Below are positions 9,199 to 17,383 of a stretch of DNA of 64,000 bases, one piece after another; the stretch's first letter is position 1, and each line of letters starts with the position of its first letter. The translations under genes and the position numbers were made by a program. The notes under the pieces were generated by a model, which saw only the letters and a program-made list of their open reading frames with translations, was not told the origin of the DNA and made no database searches. Origin of the DNA: Stenotrophomonas sp. ATCM1_4 (GTDB lineage Bacteria; Pseudomonadota; Gammaproteobacteria; Xanthomonadales; Xanthomonadaceae); assembly GCF_004348115.1 (NCBI RefSeq), contig NZ_QPFB01000001.1:1434109-1498108 (forward strand). Direction: 5' to 3'.

Positions 9199-10149
9199 TC
9201 AGCGCGCCGGCGCCGGATCCCACTCCCGCGCTTCCCAACGCCGCCAGGCGCGGTAATGGTGGATGGCGAAGCCGGCGAACGACGGCTCCTTGCGCAAGGC
9301 ACGCTCCACCTTGGCCACTTCCTGCTCGAACACCTTCGGCCCTTCCTCGTCGAAGGTGACCTTGTCGATCTCGTTCGGCGACACCTCCAGCCCGATCACC
9401 ACCTTCCTGCCCACCTGGTTGGCATAGGCGATCTCGCTGGCCGCATGCGAAAGAATGCTGTCGCTGCCTTCGGCCTTGTCGCGGTAGTCCATCAGCGCGA
9501 CGTAGTCATACAGGTCGATGGTGTGTTCGCTGACCGGGCGGCGCCTGCCCTTCCACTCCAGCTCGATGCCATCGAGCCAGAACGGTATCGCCGGCCCCAC
9601 GCTCAAGGTCGCGCCATGCGCATGCTTGATCTGCATCAACGCATCGCTCATGTCCAGGAAGCCGGCGAGCAGGCCCTCGCGGGTGTCCTCGTCCCATGCA
9701 TCCAGGATGTGCGGCTCGATGTCCAGGTTGGCGCCGTCGAAGCGCGCCGTCTCCGGCACGCTGGCGTTGTACTCGACCACCCGCCGGAACATCGCCTCGG
9801 CCTGCGCGCGATGCGAAGGCAGCACGTAGTTCTCGGTGTTCAGGTAGGCCGAACCGAGCAGCGCGTAGACCTTCATGCCCTGCGCATGCATGCGCTCGAT
9901 GAAGGCACGGTACAGCTGCGGCTGCTCCACGATCAGGTTGCGGCCCTGGTAGGCATCGGCATACAGGTACAGCGTGTCGACATGCCGGGGCTTGAGGTAA
10001 GCGATGGCCTCCTCGGCCACGGCCGGATCCTCGACCAGCGCATACGACTCCGCTTCCCAGGTCCAGAACGCGCGGCTGGCGGGGCTGGCCGCCGTGGCCG
10101 GCAGCGCGCACATCAACCAGACCAGGCCACCGGCCCACAGCGACCTCAT
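9199..10149 (-). CDS. Periplasmic GH18-like TIM-barrel protein of polysaccharide operon
   Basis: A 316-residue exported protein with a signal peptide (MRSLWAGGLVWLMCALPATA). It reads as a TIM barrel: HVDTLYLYADAY, MKVYALLGSAYLN, ARFDGANLDIEPH, YDYVALMDYRD and RKVVIGLEV are successive strands. DGANLDIE (138-145) aligns with the DxxDxDxE catalytic box of GH18 enzymes, keeping the acid Glu145 but with Asn for one Asp; ALMDYRD resembles the GH18 M-x-Y-D strand. I infer a glycan-acting or glycan-binding protein. Its ATG overlaps the sulfatase-like gene stop by four bases (ATGA), so it is the last gene of the operon. Confidence 0.7.
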   Translation of the reverse strand: MRSLWAGGLVWLMCALPATAASPASRAFWTWEAESYALVEDPAVAEEAIAYLKPRHVDTLYLYADAYQGRNLIVEQPQLYRAFIERMHAQGMKVYALLGSAYLNTENYVLPSHRAQAEAMFRRVVEYNASVPETARFDGANLDIEPHILDAWDEDTREGLLAGFLDMSDALMQIKHAHGATLSVGPAIPFWLDGIELEWKGRRRPVSEHTIDLYDYVALMDYRDKAEGSDSILSHAASEIAYANQVGRKVVIGLEVSPNEIDKVTFDEEGPKVFEQEVAKVERALRKEPSFAGFAIHHYRAWRRWEAREWDPAPAR

Positions 10150-12524
10150 GGCGCGCTCCCGCCGGCGGTGGCGGCACCGGCCTCCACCGGCAGGTGGTAG
10201 CGGCCGATGCCGACCGGCTTGCCGTTGTCCGGGTCGGACGGGAACACCGACACGAAGCAGCGGCCGGCGCATGCCTGCGGATAGGGCAGCAGCAGCTGCA
10301 CCTGCTGTTTGCCGCCGACCGGCAGCTGCACGGCGCTGCCGTACACCTCCTTCAACTCGCGGCCATCGTCGGTCGCCAGCACGGCCAGCGGCACGAACGG
10401 CTTGCTCGGGACCGCGTCGCCATTGCTGAACACCGCCGTCAGCTGCACGCCCTCGCCGATGCGCGCCACCTGCGCGGACTCCATGCCCACGCCGTGCGCG
10501 GTCGGTGCGACCACCGCCAGGGCATCCGGCCGTGCCGGTGCCTGGTACGCCACCAGCGGCGCATTGGCACCGTCCGGGGTCAATGCCCGCCGCTGCATGA
10601 AGATCGCATTGGCCTGCACGTAATGCGCCCGTCGCGCGGCTACCCAGTCACGCACCGCGGGATCGTCGGCTTCGGCCAGGTGCATGCCGTCCTGCAGCTC
10701 GTACAGCTTGCCCTCGCGCAGCCACCAGCGTTCGGCCAGGTACTCCGGCGCGCTGGTCTTGGTCTGCTGCAGCGGCAGCGCATGGATGTTGCGGAAGCTC
10801 TCGGCCATGTCCAGGCCGGTGCCCAGCCACGGCGTCCGCGCCGGGCGTTGCAGGCCGTAGGTATTGGACAGCAGCGCCACCAGCGACGGCGTCACGTCCA
10901 GCTGCGAGGACACCGCACGCACGCGCCGCGGCTGCTTGAGCAGGGGCGAGAAGATGATCAGCGGCACGTGGTAGCGGTCCACGTGCTCGCCCATCGGGAT
11001 CTCCGGCAGGCGATGGTCGCCGGTCACCACGAAGATGGTGTTGGCGTACCACGGTGCACTGGCCACGCTGTCGAAGTAACGGCGCAGCTGGTCATCGGTG
11101 TACAGGATGGTGCTGTACTCCGCGGCGTTGGCGCGGTACGCCGGCAGTTGCGCGGCGGGCACCTGCAACGCCTGCAGGCGCTGTTCCAGCCGCACACGGT
11201 AGGCCTCCTGGCCGGGGAACGCGTAGCTGGTGTGCATCGAGATGGTCTGGATCGCCACCAGGAACGGGGTCTGCAGGCGGTTGCTGTCGGCCAGCACGCG
11301 CGAGACCAGCTCCTTGTCCGGATAGCCCCAGGCACTGAAGGGGTTGCGCTGATAGCCGTCGCCGAAGGAGTTCATGTCCACCAGCTGCTGGACCTGCTGC
11401 AGCTGCATGTACCCCTTCTCGTCGTCGAAGGCGGTGTCGGTGCCGTTGTAGAAGGCGGTGTGGTAACCCTGCTGGCCGAGCACGCTGAACAACCCCGGAT
11501 GCGCCGGCATGCCGGCCCCCAGCGCGGTGAAGCCCTGCTCGGCGAACGGGGCCGAGCCGAACAACGTCGGCAGGACGCCGAAGGTCCGGCCCTGGTTGGC
11601 CAGGAAGTTGTCGAAGTACAGGCTGCGCGTGGCCAGTTCGTCGAGGAACGGCGTGAAGCTGCCCAACGATGCCTGCGGCCCGGAGAACGAACGCCCCAGG
11701 CCCTCGACCACGATCACCACCACGTTCGGCCGGCTGCCGTCGCGGGTCGGCGAGAAGTAGTCACCCAGCGTGTCGGGGGTCGACTCCTGGCGCAGGAACG
11801 GGTACTGCGGATCCAGCGCCGGCAACTGCGTGGCTGCGGCCACCTGCGGCGGCGAAACGATGCCTGCGCCGTCCCGGCGCCAGCGCCATACATCGCCACT
11901 GAACCAGGCCAGCTTGTTGCAGGCCAGGCCGCGTGCGGCATCATCGCTCAACACCTTGGCCCCGGCCGGCAGCGGCAGCAGCCATGCGGCAATGCCGGCG
12001 ACCAGCAGTACCGTCGTGGCCAGCGTCGAGCCCCGCCCGTCGCGGCGATGCCAGAGCAGCAGGCCCAGCCATAGCACCACCAGCGGCAGCACCAGGGCGA
12101 GCACGCCGCGCGGGTTGAGCGCTGCACCATCGGCCAGCGTGGTGCGGATTTCCGCCGTGCTGTAACCGAACAGGTCCGCGCCCAGGGGCACCTGCGCCAC
12201 CTGGTAGTACTGGTCGAGCATGGCCTGCACCACCAGCAGCAATGACCACACCACCGCCAGCAGCAGCACGCGCGGCACGCGCCGGCGGATCGCCAGCACC
12301 GGCAGGCTCACCAGCAGCAGCAACGGCACCAGCCGCAGCAGCACCAGGCCGGCCTGCGCCAGCGCGATGCCCGCGATGGCCCACCGCTGGTTGCCGTCCC
12401 AGCTCGCGCCCTGGAGGCCATTGAGCACCGCGCCGGCCACCAGCACCGCCTGCGCCAGCAACAGTGCCGGGAAGGCGGAGGAGAAACGCGACCACGCATT
12501 GCCGTTGTGTTCGGTCATCGTCAT
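10146..12524 (-). CDS. LtaS-like sulfatase-fold transferase, membrane-anchored
   Basis: A 792-residue protein with about five N-terminal membrane helices (residues 15-185) and a periplasmic alkaline-phosphatase-superfamily domain (about 265-620), then a beta-rich tail. The metal and nucleophile residues fit the LtaS/OpgB group: Glu274 in VVEGLGRSF, Thr314 in QGRTFGVLPTLFGS, His431, and Asp503-His504 in VTGDHRLPE. Relatives transfer phosphoglycerol or phosphoethanolamine to glycans, so I infer decoration of the operon's polysaccharide. True sulfatases carry a Cys/Ser-x-Pro-x-Arg motif, which is missing. Starts 14 bases after the YaiO-barrel gene; an ATG at 12518 is an alternative. Confidence 0.8.
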   Translation of the reverse strand: MTMTEHNGNAWSRFSSAFPALLLAQAVLVAGAVLNGLQGASWDGNQRWAIAGIALAQAGLVLLRLVPLLLLVSLPVLAIRRRVPRVLLLAVVWSLLLVVQAMLDQYYQVAQVPLGADLFGYSTAEIRTTLADGAALNPRGVLALVLPLVVLWLGLLLWHRRDGRGSTLATTVLLVAGIAAWLLPLPAGAKVLSDDAARGLACNKLAWFSGDVWRWRRDGAGIVSPPQVAAATQLPALDPQYPFLRQESTPDTLGDYFSPTRDGSRPNVVVIVVEGLGRSFSGPQASLGSFTPFLDELATRSLYFDNFLANQGRTFGVLPTLFGSAPFAEQGFTALGAGMPAHPGLFSVLGQQGYHTAFYNGTDTAFDDEKGYMQLQQVQQLVDMNSFGDGYQRNPFSAWGYPDKELVSRVLADSNRLQTPFLVAIQTISMHTSYAFPGQEAYRVRLEQRLQALQVPAAQLPAYRANAAEYSTILYTDDQLRRYFDSVASAPWYANTIFVVTGDHRLPEIPMGEHVDRYHVPLIIFSPLLKQPRRVRAVSSQLDVTPSLVALLSNTYGLQRPARTPWLGTGLDMAESFRNIHALPLQQTKTSAPEYLAERWWLREGKLYELQDGMHLAEADDPAVRDWVAARRAHYVQANAIFMQRRALTPDGANAPLVAYQAPARPDALAVVAPTAHGVGMESAQVARIGEGVQLTAVFSNGDAVPSKPFVPLAVLATDDGRELKEVYGSAVQLPVGGKQQVQLLLPYPQACAGRCFVSVFPSDPDNGKPVGIGRYHLPVEAGAATAGGSAP

Positions 12525-12537
12525 CACCGCGGCCCGG

Positions 12538-13830
12538 CTACCAGCGCGTGTACAGCGACGCGGAGACACGCTGCTCGTCGTAGCCGCCGTCGTCATCGGC
12601 ATAGCCGAGCCCGATCTTGAAGCCCCAGTTCGGCGCGAAGTAGTGCTTCCATGCCACCCCGACCGCGGCGTTGCTGTCGCGCACCACGGTGCCGAAGCGG
12701 TCCATGTCGGTGCTGCGGCCGCTGCTGGCGCTGACCTCCAGGTAGTCGTCGGCATCGCCCTTGTAGTAGTTGCGCAGCAGCACGCGGTGGCTCCAGCTGC
12801 CATTGCCGACGCCGGGCACGTGCTGCAGCTTGTAGCGGCCGTACCAGTTGCCGACGTAGCGCCCCACGCCGATCCCGTAGAACTCGGTATCGCCGGAGAA
12901 GCGCAGGTGGTCGACGCTGGCCGACAGCTCCCAGCCACTGCCCACGCCCTGGAACACTTCCGCGCGCCAGGCCTGGCGCGGCAGCACCCCGCCGAAAGGT
13001 CCGTGCTGGTAACGCAGGTTGGCATAGGCGCGCGGCCACAACGGGACGTAGCCATCCAGTGCCCAGGCCGTATCGCGGGTGCCGAAATGATCGGCGCGCA
13101 ACAGCTCCAGGCCCAGCGAGCCGCGGCTGAACTGGCGGCGCACGGTCAGGTCGGCGTCGTTCCAGCTTTCCCGGTCACCGCTGAAGCCGGTGTGGTCCCA
13201 ACCCGCGCTGGCGCTCCAGCGGTAGCCGGCGACGATCACGTCCGGGTTGGACAGGCGCGGCAACAGGCTCTGCTGCAGGCCGGCGATCTCGCCGGGATCG
13301 GCGCCCAGGCCGGCGGCGGCATCGAAGTCGGCGCGCGCCGCTTCGCGCTGCCCGGCATCGCGCAGGGCGCGCCCGCGGGCGATGCGCGCGGCCGGGTCCT
13401 GCGGTGCCAGTTCCACCCAATGGGAATAGGCGCCGGCGGCCTGTTGCGGACGGTCGCTCCAGCGGTACACGTCACCCAGCGCCGACCACGCGTCGGCATA
13501 GGTCGGGCTCTTTTCCACCACCGCGCGCAGGTCGTTCTCCGCCGCCGCATACTGGCCGTCCCACGCGTAGGTGCGCCCACGTGCCAGCAACAGGTCGCCA
13601 TTGCCGGGATGCTCGACCAGCAGGGCCGTGTAGCGTGCCAGGGCCTCGGCACGCTGCCCGCCGGTGGCCAGTGCCTGCACCTGGCGCATCTGCACGGTGA
13701 GCGCGTCCGGCTCGGCATCCTGCGCCATCGCGGTGGCACTGCAGCTGGCCAGCACCAGCAGCAGCGCCACGTGCAGCGTGCGGGGAGTGGAAGGCGGTTG
13801 CATGGCCAATGAATCGCTCCTGGTCTTCAT
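12538..13830 (-). CDS. TPR plus YaiO-type outer-membrane beta-barrel protein
   Basis: A 430-residue exported protein. After a signal sequence ending near ATAMAQ come TPR-like helical repeats (about 45-190: AEALARYTALLVEHPGN, AENDLRAVVEKSPTYADAW, AAGAYSHWVELAPQDP). The C-terminal half (about 205-430) alternates aromatic and polar residues as in an outer-membrane barrel and ends in RVSASLYTRW, with a terminal aromatic. The domain order matches the YaiO family. In polysaccharide systems a TPR/barrel protein such as PgaA or AlgK-AlgE forms the export pore, which I infer here. It overlaps the glycosyltransferase stop by four bases. Confidence 0.85.
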   Translation of the reverse strand: MKTRSDSLAMQPPSTPRTLHVALLLVLASCSATAMAQDAEPDALTVQMRQVQALATGGQRAEALARYTALLVEHPGNGDLLLARGRTYAWDGQYAAAENDLRAVVEKSPTYADAWSALGDVYRWSDRPQQAAGAYSHWVELAPQDPAARIARGRALRDAGQREAARADFDAAAGLGADPGEIAGLQQSLLPRLSNPDVIVAGYRWSASAGWDHTGFSGDRESWNDADLTVRRQFSRGSLGLELLRADHFGTRDTAWALDGYVPLWPRAYANLRYQHGPFGGVLPRQAWRAEVFQGVGSGWELSASVDHLRFSGDTEFYGIGVGRYVGNWYGRYKLQHVPGVGNGSWSHRVLLRNYYKGDADDYLEVSASSGRSTDMDRFGTVVRDSNAAVGVAWKHYFAPNWGFKIGLGYADDDGGYDEQRVSASLYTRW

Positions 13831-15335
13831 GGTAGGTGGCTCCCTTCCGGCGCATGCGGTTGGCTCGCCGGCTCCGCACCGGCCGCGTTCTGCTGCCAGG
13901 AACCATCGCGGCTGACATGTCCCCAGCTATGGCGCCGACGCCGGCTGAACAACCAGCGCATGGTGCCGACGAAGCGCCAGCAGGAATTGATCTGACGGTA
14001 GCCGAAGTTCTCCAGCACCGCGACGACGAACATCCGCAGCTGCTGCAATGGCCGCTTGTACAGGCCGAAGGACAGCTCCTCCAGCAGCATCGCGTTGACC
14101 GAGAGCAGGATGCCCATGCCCACCGCGGCGGCCAGGAACACCAGGAACACATCCAGCGGCACCAGCCCCACCAGTGCCAGCACGATCATCGAGACATAGC
14201 CGATCACCTCGATCACCGGGCCCAGGAACTCGAACACCAGCATGAACGGAAACGCCACCCATCCAGCCGCGCCACCGTGGCGGCTGAACATCAGCCGGAT
14301 GTTCGACCACAGGCTCTCGGCCAGGCCGCGTTGCCAGCGCACGCGCTGGTTGCGCAGCGAGGCCAGGTCGGTCGGTGCCTCGGTCCAGCACACCGGGTCG
14401 GGCACGAACACGATGCGGTAGTCGCGCTGTTCCTCGCGCAAGTTGCGATGCAGGCGGATCACCAGATCCATGTCCTCGCCCACGGTATCGGTGCGATAGC
14501 CACCGATGGCGATCACCCGTTCCTTGTAGAACACCCCGAACGCGCCGGAGATGATCAGCAGGGCATTCATCGGCGACCAGCCCATGCGCCCGAACAGGAA
14601 CGCGCGCAGGTACTCCACCAGCTGGAAGCTGGGCAGCAGGCGGCGGGGCAGGCCGACTTCGGACAACATGCCGTCCTTGACCGTGCAGCCGTTGAGCACG
14701 CGCACCACGCCACCGCTGGCCATCACCCGGCGGTCCTCCAGGAACGGGCGCACCACCCGCGAGAGGCTTTCCGGCTGCAGGATGCTGTCGGCGTCGATCA
14801 CGCAGAACAGCGGGTAGCGCACGCAGTTGATCCCGGCATTGATCGCATCGGCCTTGCCGCCGTTGGCCTTGTCGACCATGCGCACGCGCGGGTAGCGGGC
14901 CGAGGCATAGACGCCCTTGACCAGCTCGGTGTGCAGGCGCGCGCGATAGGCCTCCGGTACCAGCACCAGGCCGAAGGCCTCGATCAATGCCTCGCGGGTG
15001 CGGTCGCTGGAACCGTCGTTGACCACCACGATCTCGAAGTCGGGGTAGCTGGTCTTGAGCAGCGAACGCACCGAGGACACCACCGAGGTTTCCTCGTTGT
15101 AGGCCGGCAGCACGATGCTGACCGGCGGCTGGTACTCGCGCAGCGCCGCCGGCAGGTAGTTGGCCCGGTATTCGCGCATGTAGCGCACGATCTGGTAGGC
15201 GGAGATGTAGTTGAGCACCAGGTAGGCCAGGTTGATCGCCACGAAGTAGGCGACGAACAGCCACTGCAGCGCGGCCAGCTGCTGCAGCCATGGCAACTGC
15301 TGCAGATACTCCACGAAGGATTGCCAGTAGTTCAT
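13827..15335 (-). CDS. Processive family 2 glycosyltransferase (polysaccharide synthase)
   Basis: A 502-residue inner-membrane synthase. One membrane helix (about 25-45) precedes a GT-A domain with SIVLPAYNEE, VVVNDGSSDRT (Asp107), VIDADS (Asp181, Asp183), GEDMD (Glu287-Asp288) and QRVRW (330-334). D, DxD, (G)ED and QxxRW are the signature of processive beta-glycosyltransferases such as PgaC, BcsA and hyaluronan synthase. C-terminal membrane helices follow. No PilZ domain is present. Sugar specificity cannot be read, though the layout is closest to PgaC/HmsR-type synthases. ATGA overlaps on both sides tie it to the HEAT and YaiO-type genes. Confidence 0.92.
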   Translation of the reverse strand: MNYWQSFVEYLQQLPWLQQLAALQWLFVAYFVAINLAYLVLNYISAYQIVRYMREYRANYLPAALREYQPPVSIVLPAYNEETSVVSSVRSLLKTSYPDFEIVVVNDGSSDRTREALIEAFGLVLVPEAYRARLHTELVKGVYASARYPRVRMVDKANGGKADAINAGINCVRYPLFCVIDADSILQPESLSRVVRPFLEDRRVMASGGVVRVLNGCTVKDGMLSEVGLPRRLLPSFQLVEYLRAFLFGRMGWSPMNALLIISGAFGVFYKERVIAIGGYRTDTVGEDMDLVIRLHRNLREEQRDYRIVFVPDPVCWTEAPTDLASLRNQRVRWQRGLAESLWSNIRLMFSRHGGAAGWVAFPFMLVFEFLGPVIEVIGYVSMIVLALVGLVPLDVFLVFLAAAVGMGILLSVNAMLLEELSFGLYKRPLQQLRMFVVAVLENFGYRQINSCWRFVGTMRWLFSRRRRHSWGHVSRDGSWQQNAAGAEPASQPHAPEGSHLP

Positions 15336-16390
15336 GTCGCCCCCCTGAGCCCGTGCTCGGACAACACCTGGTCGATGATGTCGCGGCCGAAGGCATCCCC
15401 CTGCCGCTGCTGCACCTTGCGCATGGCCTCCACGCCGTTGCCGCTCAGCGCCATCAGCGCCTGCGCCGCGCGGTAGCGCACCCACCACACGCTGTCGGCC
15501 AGCAACGGCTCCAGCCGCGCGGCGTCGGCGGCCTCACCGATGCGGCCCAGCGCGACCGCCGCATGCATGCGGACATGCCAGCGCGAGGCCGCAAGGAACC
15601 CGATCACCCGCTCACGCTCGTGGCGGTCGTTCACCAGCTGCAGGCAGACCGAGATGATGTGGTCGTCGACGTGCCCGTCCAGCAGCTGCCGGAGCACGCC
15701 GCTGGCGCGTTGCGGATCGATGTCGGCCAGGAAGCGCACCAGCTTCACCGTGGTATCGGCGTTGGCACGCAGCAATGCATTGCCGAGCTCGCGGGCGGCG
15801 CTGCCGTCCTTGTTCTCGGCCAGGATGCGCGCGACGTTGCCCGGCACCCAGTCCTCGCGCTCGGACACCAGTGGCACGAACATCGCCATCGCGCGGGGCG
15901 GGTCCACCTGGGCCAGCGCACGCGCCGCGCACAGCGACACGATCGGGCTGCGGTCGGTCAGGAACGGCGACAGCCGGTCGAACAGGCGACGGTCGCGCAG
16001 GTGGCCCAGGGCGATGATGGTCATCGCGCGGTCGTGGTAGCTGCCGCGCAGCAGCCGTGGCGAGACCTCCTCCAGCCCGACCCGCTGCCCGACCGGGACC
16101 AGGCGCCGTGCGGCCTCCTCCGGCAGTGATTCGTGCAGGGCGTTCCAGGCGTCGACGAAGCCCTGCACTTCACCCGGCTGCAGCCGCTGCACCTCCACCG
16201 GCCCCAGCAGGGCCTGCTGCAGCACCCGCGTCCAGTGTTCGCGTGCCTGCAGGTCGCGTTGCTCGCGGCGCTGCGCGCGCATTCTCAGGATCACGATGAG
16301 GGTCAACAGCACGCACGCGAGCAGCAGGGTCAGCACCGCGACCCAGCCCGCGATCATCACGACAGTCGACCCCTTGGCCAGCTCTTCCAT
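15332..16390 (-). CDS. Membrane-anchored HEAT-repeat protein, first gene of polysaccharide operon
   Basis: A 352-residue protein with one N-terminal membrane helix (about residues 10-38) and a long cytoplasmic helical array. HEAT-like repeats are visible: YHDRAMTIIALGHLRDRRLF, RSPIVSLCAARALAQVDPPR, RWHVRMHAAVALGRIGEAAD and SVWWVRYRAAQALMALSG. HEAT arrays are protein-binding scaffolds. Placed immediately before the synthase and overlapping it by four bases, it is probably a partner or regulator of the glycosyltransferase. The start at 16390 has a strong GGGGGGAAGGG site; an ATG at 16405 lacks one. Confidence 0.8.
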   Translation of the reverse strand: MEELAKGSTVVMIAGWVAVLTLLLACVLLTLIVILRMRAQRREQRDLQAREHWTRVLQQALLGPVEVQRLQPGEVQGFVDAWNALHESLPEEAARRLVPVGQRVGLEEVSPRLLRGSYHDRAMTIIALGHLRDRRLFDRLSPFLTDRSPIVSLCAARALAQVDPPRAMAMFVPLVSEREDWVPGNVARILAENKDGSAARELGNALLRANADTTVKLVRFLADIDPQRASGVLRQLLDGHVDDHIISVCLQLVNDRHERERVIGFLAASRWHVRMHAAVALGRIGEAADAARLEPLLADSVWWVRYRAAQALMALSGNGVEAMRKVQQRQGDAFGRDIIDQVLSEHGLRGAT

Positions 16391-16478
16391 CGCCCTTCCC
16401 CCCATTGATGCAGGAGCCTGGCTACCGTGCCTGCCCCTCCCCTGTGTCGCACCTTCAGGCAGAGCCTACGCCGAAAAA

Positions 16479-16494
16479 TGTGATTTACATCTCA
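16479..16494. promoter_or_regulatory. CRP/Clp-like binding site
   Basis: TGTGA-N6-TCTCA, matching nine of ten conserved positions of the CRP-type consensus TGTGA-N6-TCACA. Clp of xanthomonads recognises the same consensus and regulates exopolysaccharide genes. It is centred about 97 bases upstream of the HEAT-repeat gene and about 200 bases upstream of the divergent DUF2059 gene, in the most AT-rich stretch of this neighbourhood. Binding is inferred. Confidence 0.55.
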
Positions 16495-16687
16495 TTTTCC
16501 GTAAAATTTTCATCCAGGTGACATCTTGATCTGCTAGGCCCTTCACGCAGATTTATGTTTTTACATTGAAAACAACAACTTGCCGAAAACATCCGGTCAC
16601 ACGTCCGGTCGGCCGGGCCAGGCGAGCGGCACGCCGATGCTGCACCGCAGGTATGCTCCGGGCATGCCCCGGACTCCAGGAAGGCCC

Positions 16688-17224
16688 ATGTCTGCACATC
16701 GCACCGTCCGTTCCCGCCTCACGCCCCTGCTGCTGGCCGGCAGCCTGCTGCTGGCCGGCATCGCGCCCGCCCTGGCCACGCCACCGTCGGACAGCGACAT
16801 CAACCGCCTGCTCGCCGCCTCGCGTGCGCAGAACATGCTCGACGCGATGCTGCCGCAGATGGAAGCCATGCAGCAGCAGCAGTTCGCCCAGCTCAGCGGC
16901 AACCAGCAGCTGAGCCCGGAGCAGAAGCAACGCATCCAGCGCATCCAGCAGCGCACCTCGCAGACCATGCGCGAAGCGCTGTCTTGGTCGCAGATGCGGC
17001 CGATGTACGTGGACCTGTACAAGCGTTCGTTCTCGAAGGAGGACGTGCTGGCGATGGCCGAGTTCTACGAGAGCCCGGCCGGCCAGAGCCTGCTCGACAA
17101 GACCCCGACGCTGATGCAGAACCTGATGGTCGCCATCCAGCAGAAGATGACGCCGCTGCTGGCGGACCTGGAGAAGGACCTGCAGCAGATCGTCAATGAA
17201 CCCGAGGCCAAGGGCGGGAAGTAA
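16688..17224 (+). CDS. DUF2059 exported protein
   Basis: A 178-residue protein with a signal peptide (PLLLAGSLLLAGIAPALATP) and a helical body. It carries the DUF2059 core: LLAASRAQNMLDAMLPQMEA, then MYVDLYKRSFSKEDVLAMAE and FYESPAGQSLLDKTPTLMQN. The family is periplasmic and of unknown function. The ATG at 16688 has AGGAAGG upstream and starts directly at the signal peptide. It is divergent from the polysaccharide operon, and a role there is possible but unsupported. Confidence 0.85.
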   Translation: MSAHRTVRSRLTPLLLAGSLLLAGIAPALATPPSDSDINRLLAASRAQNMLDAMLPQMEAMQQQQFAQLSGNQQLSPEQKQRIQRIQQRTSQTMREALSWSQMRPMYVDLYKRSFSKEDVLAMAEFYESPAGQSLLDKTPTLMQNLMVAIQQKMTPLLADLEKDLQQIVNEPEAKGGK

Positions 17225-17239
17225 GCGAAAGAAGAAGCA

Positions 17240-17365
17240 ACGACACCCCGCCTGGTCCTGCCCTTGGCGATGCCAAGGGAGGAGGCGGGAACGTGGCGAT
17301 CACTGTGATCGGACCGACCTGCAGGAACCGTCCCTTCCTGCGCAGCAGGGCGGGGTGTAGTCGGG
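17240..17365. repeat. Diverged member of the CCCTTGG-type intergenic inverted-repeat family
   Basis: Between the DUF2059 gene and truC (convergent). It contains CCCTTGGCGATGCCAAGGG, a hairpin like those at 23750-23880 and 62125-62254, then a core with GACCGACCTGCAGG and a second arm near TCCCTTCCTGCGCAGCAGGG. More degraded than the other copies. It probably also acts as a bidirectional terminator. Confidence 0.5.
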
Positions 17366-17383
17366 GGCAACGGCCCCCTCACC

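Noticed and set aside
12525..13055. Upstream extension of the sulfatase-like protein into the YaiO gene
   Set aside because: The extension is antisense-like low-complexity sequence; the ATG at 12524 gives a normal membrane-protein start.
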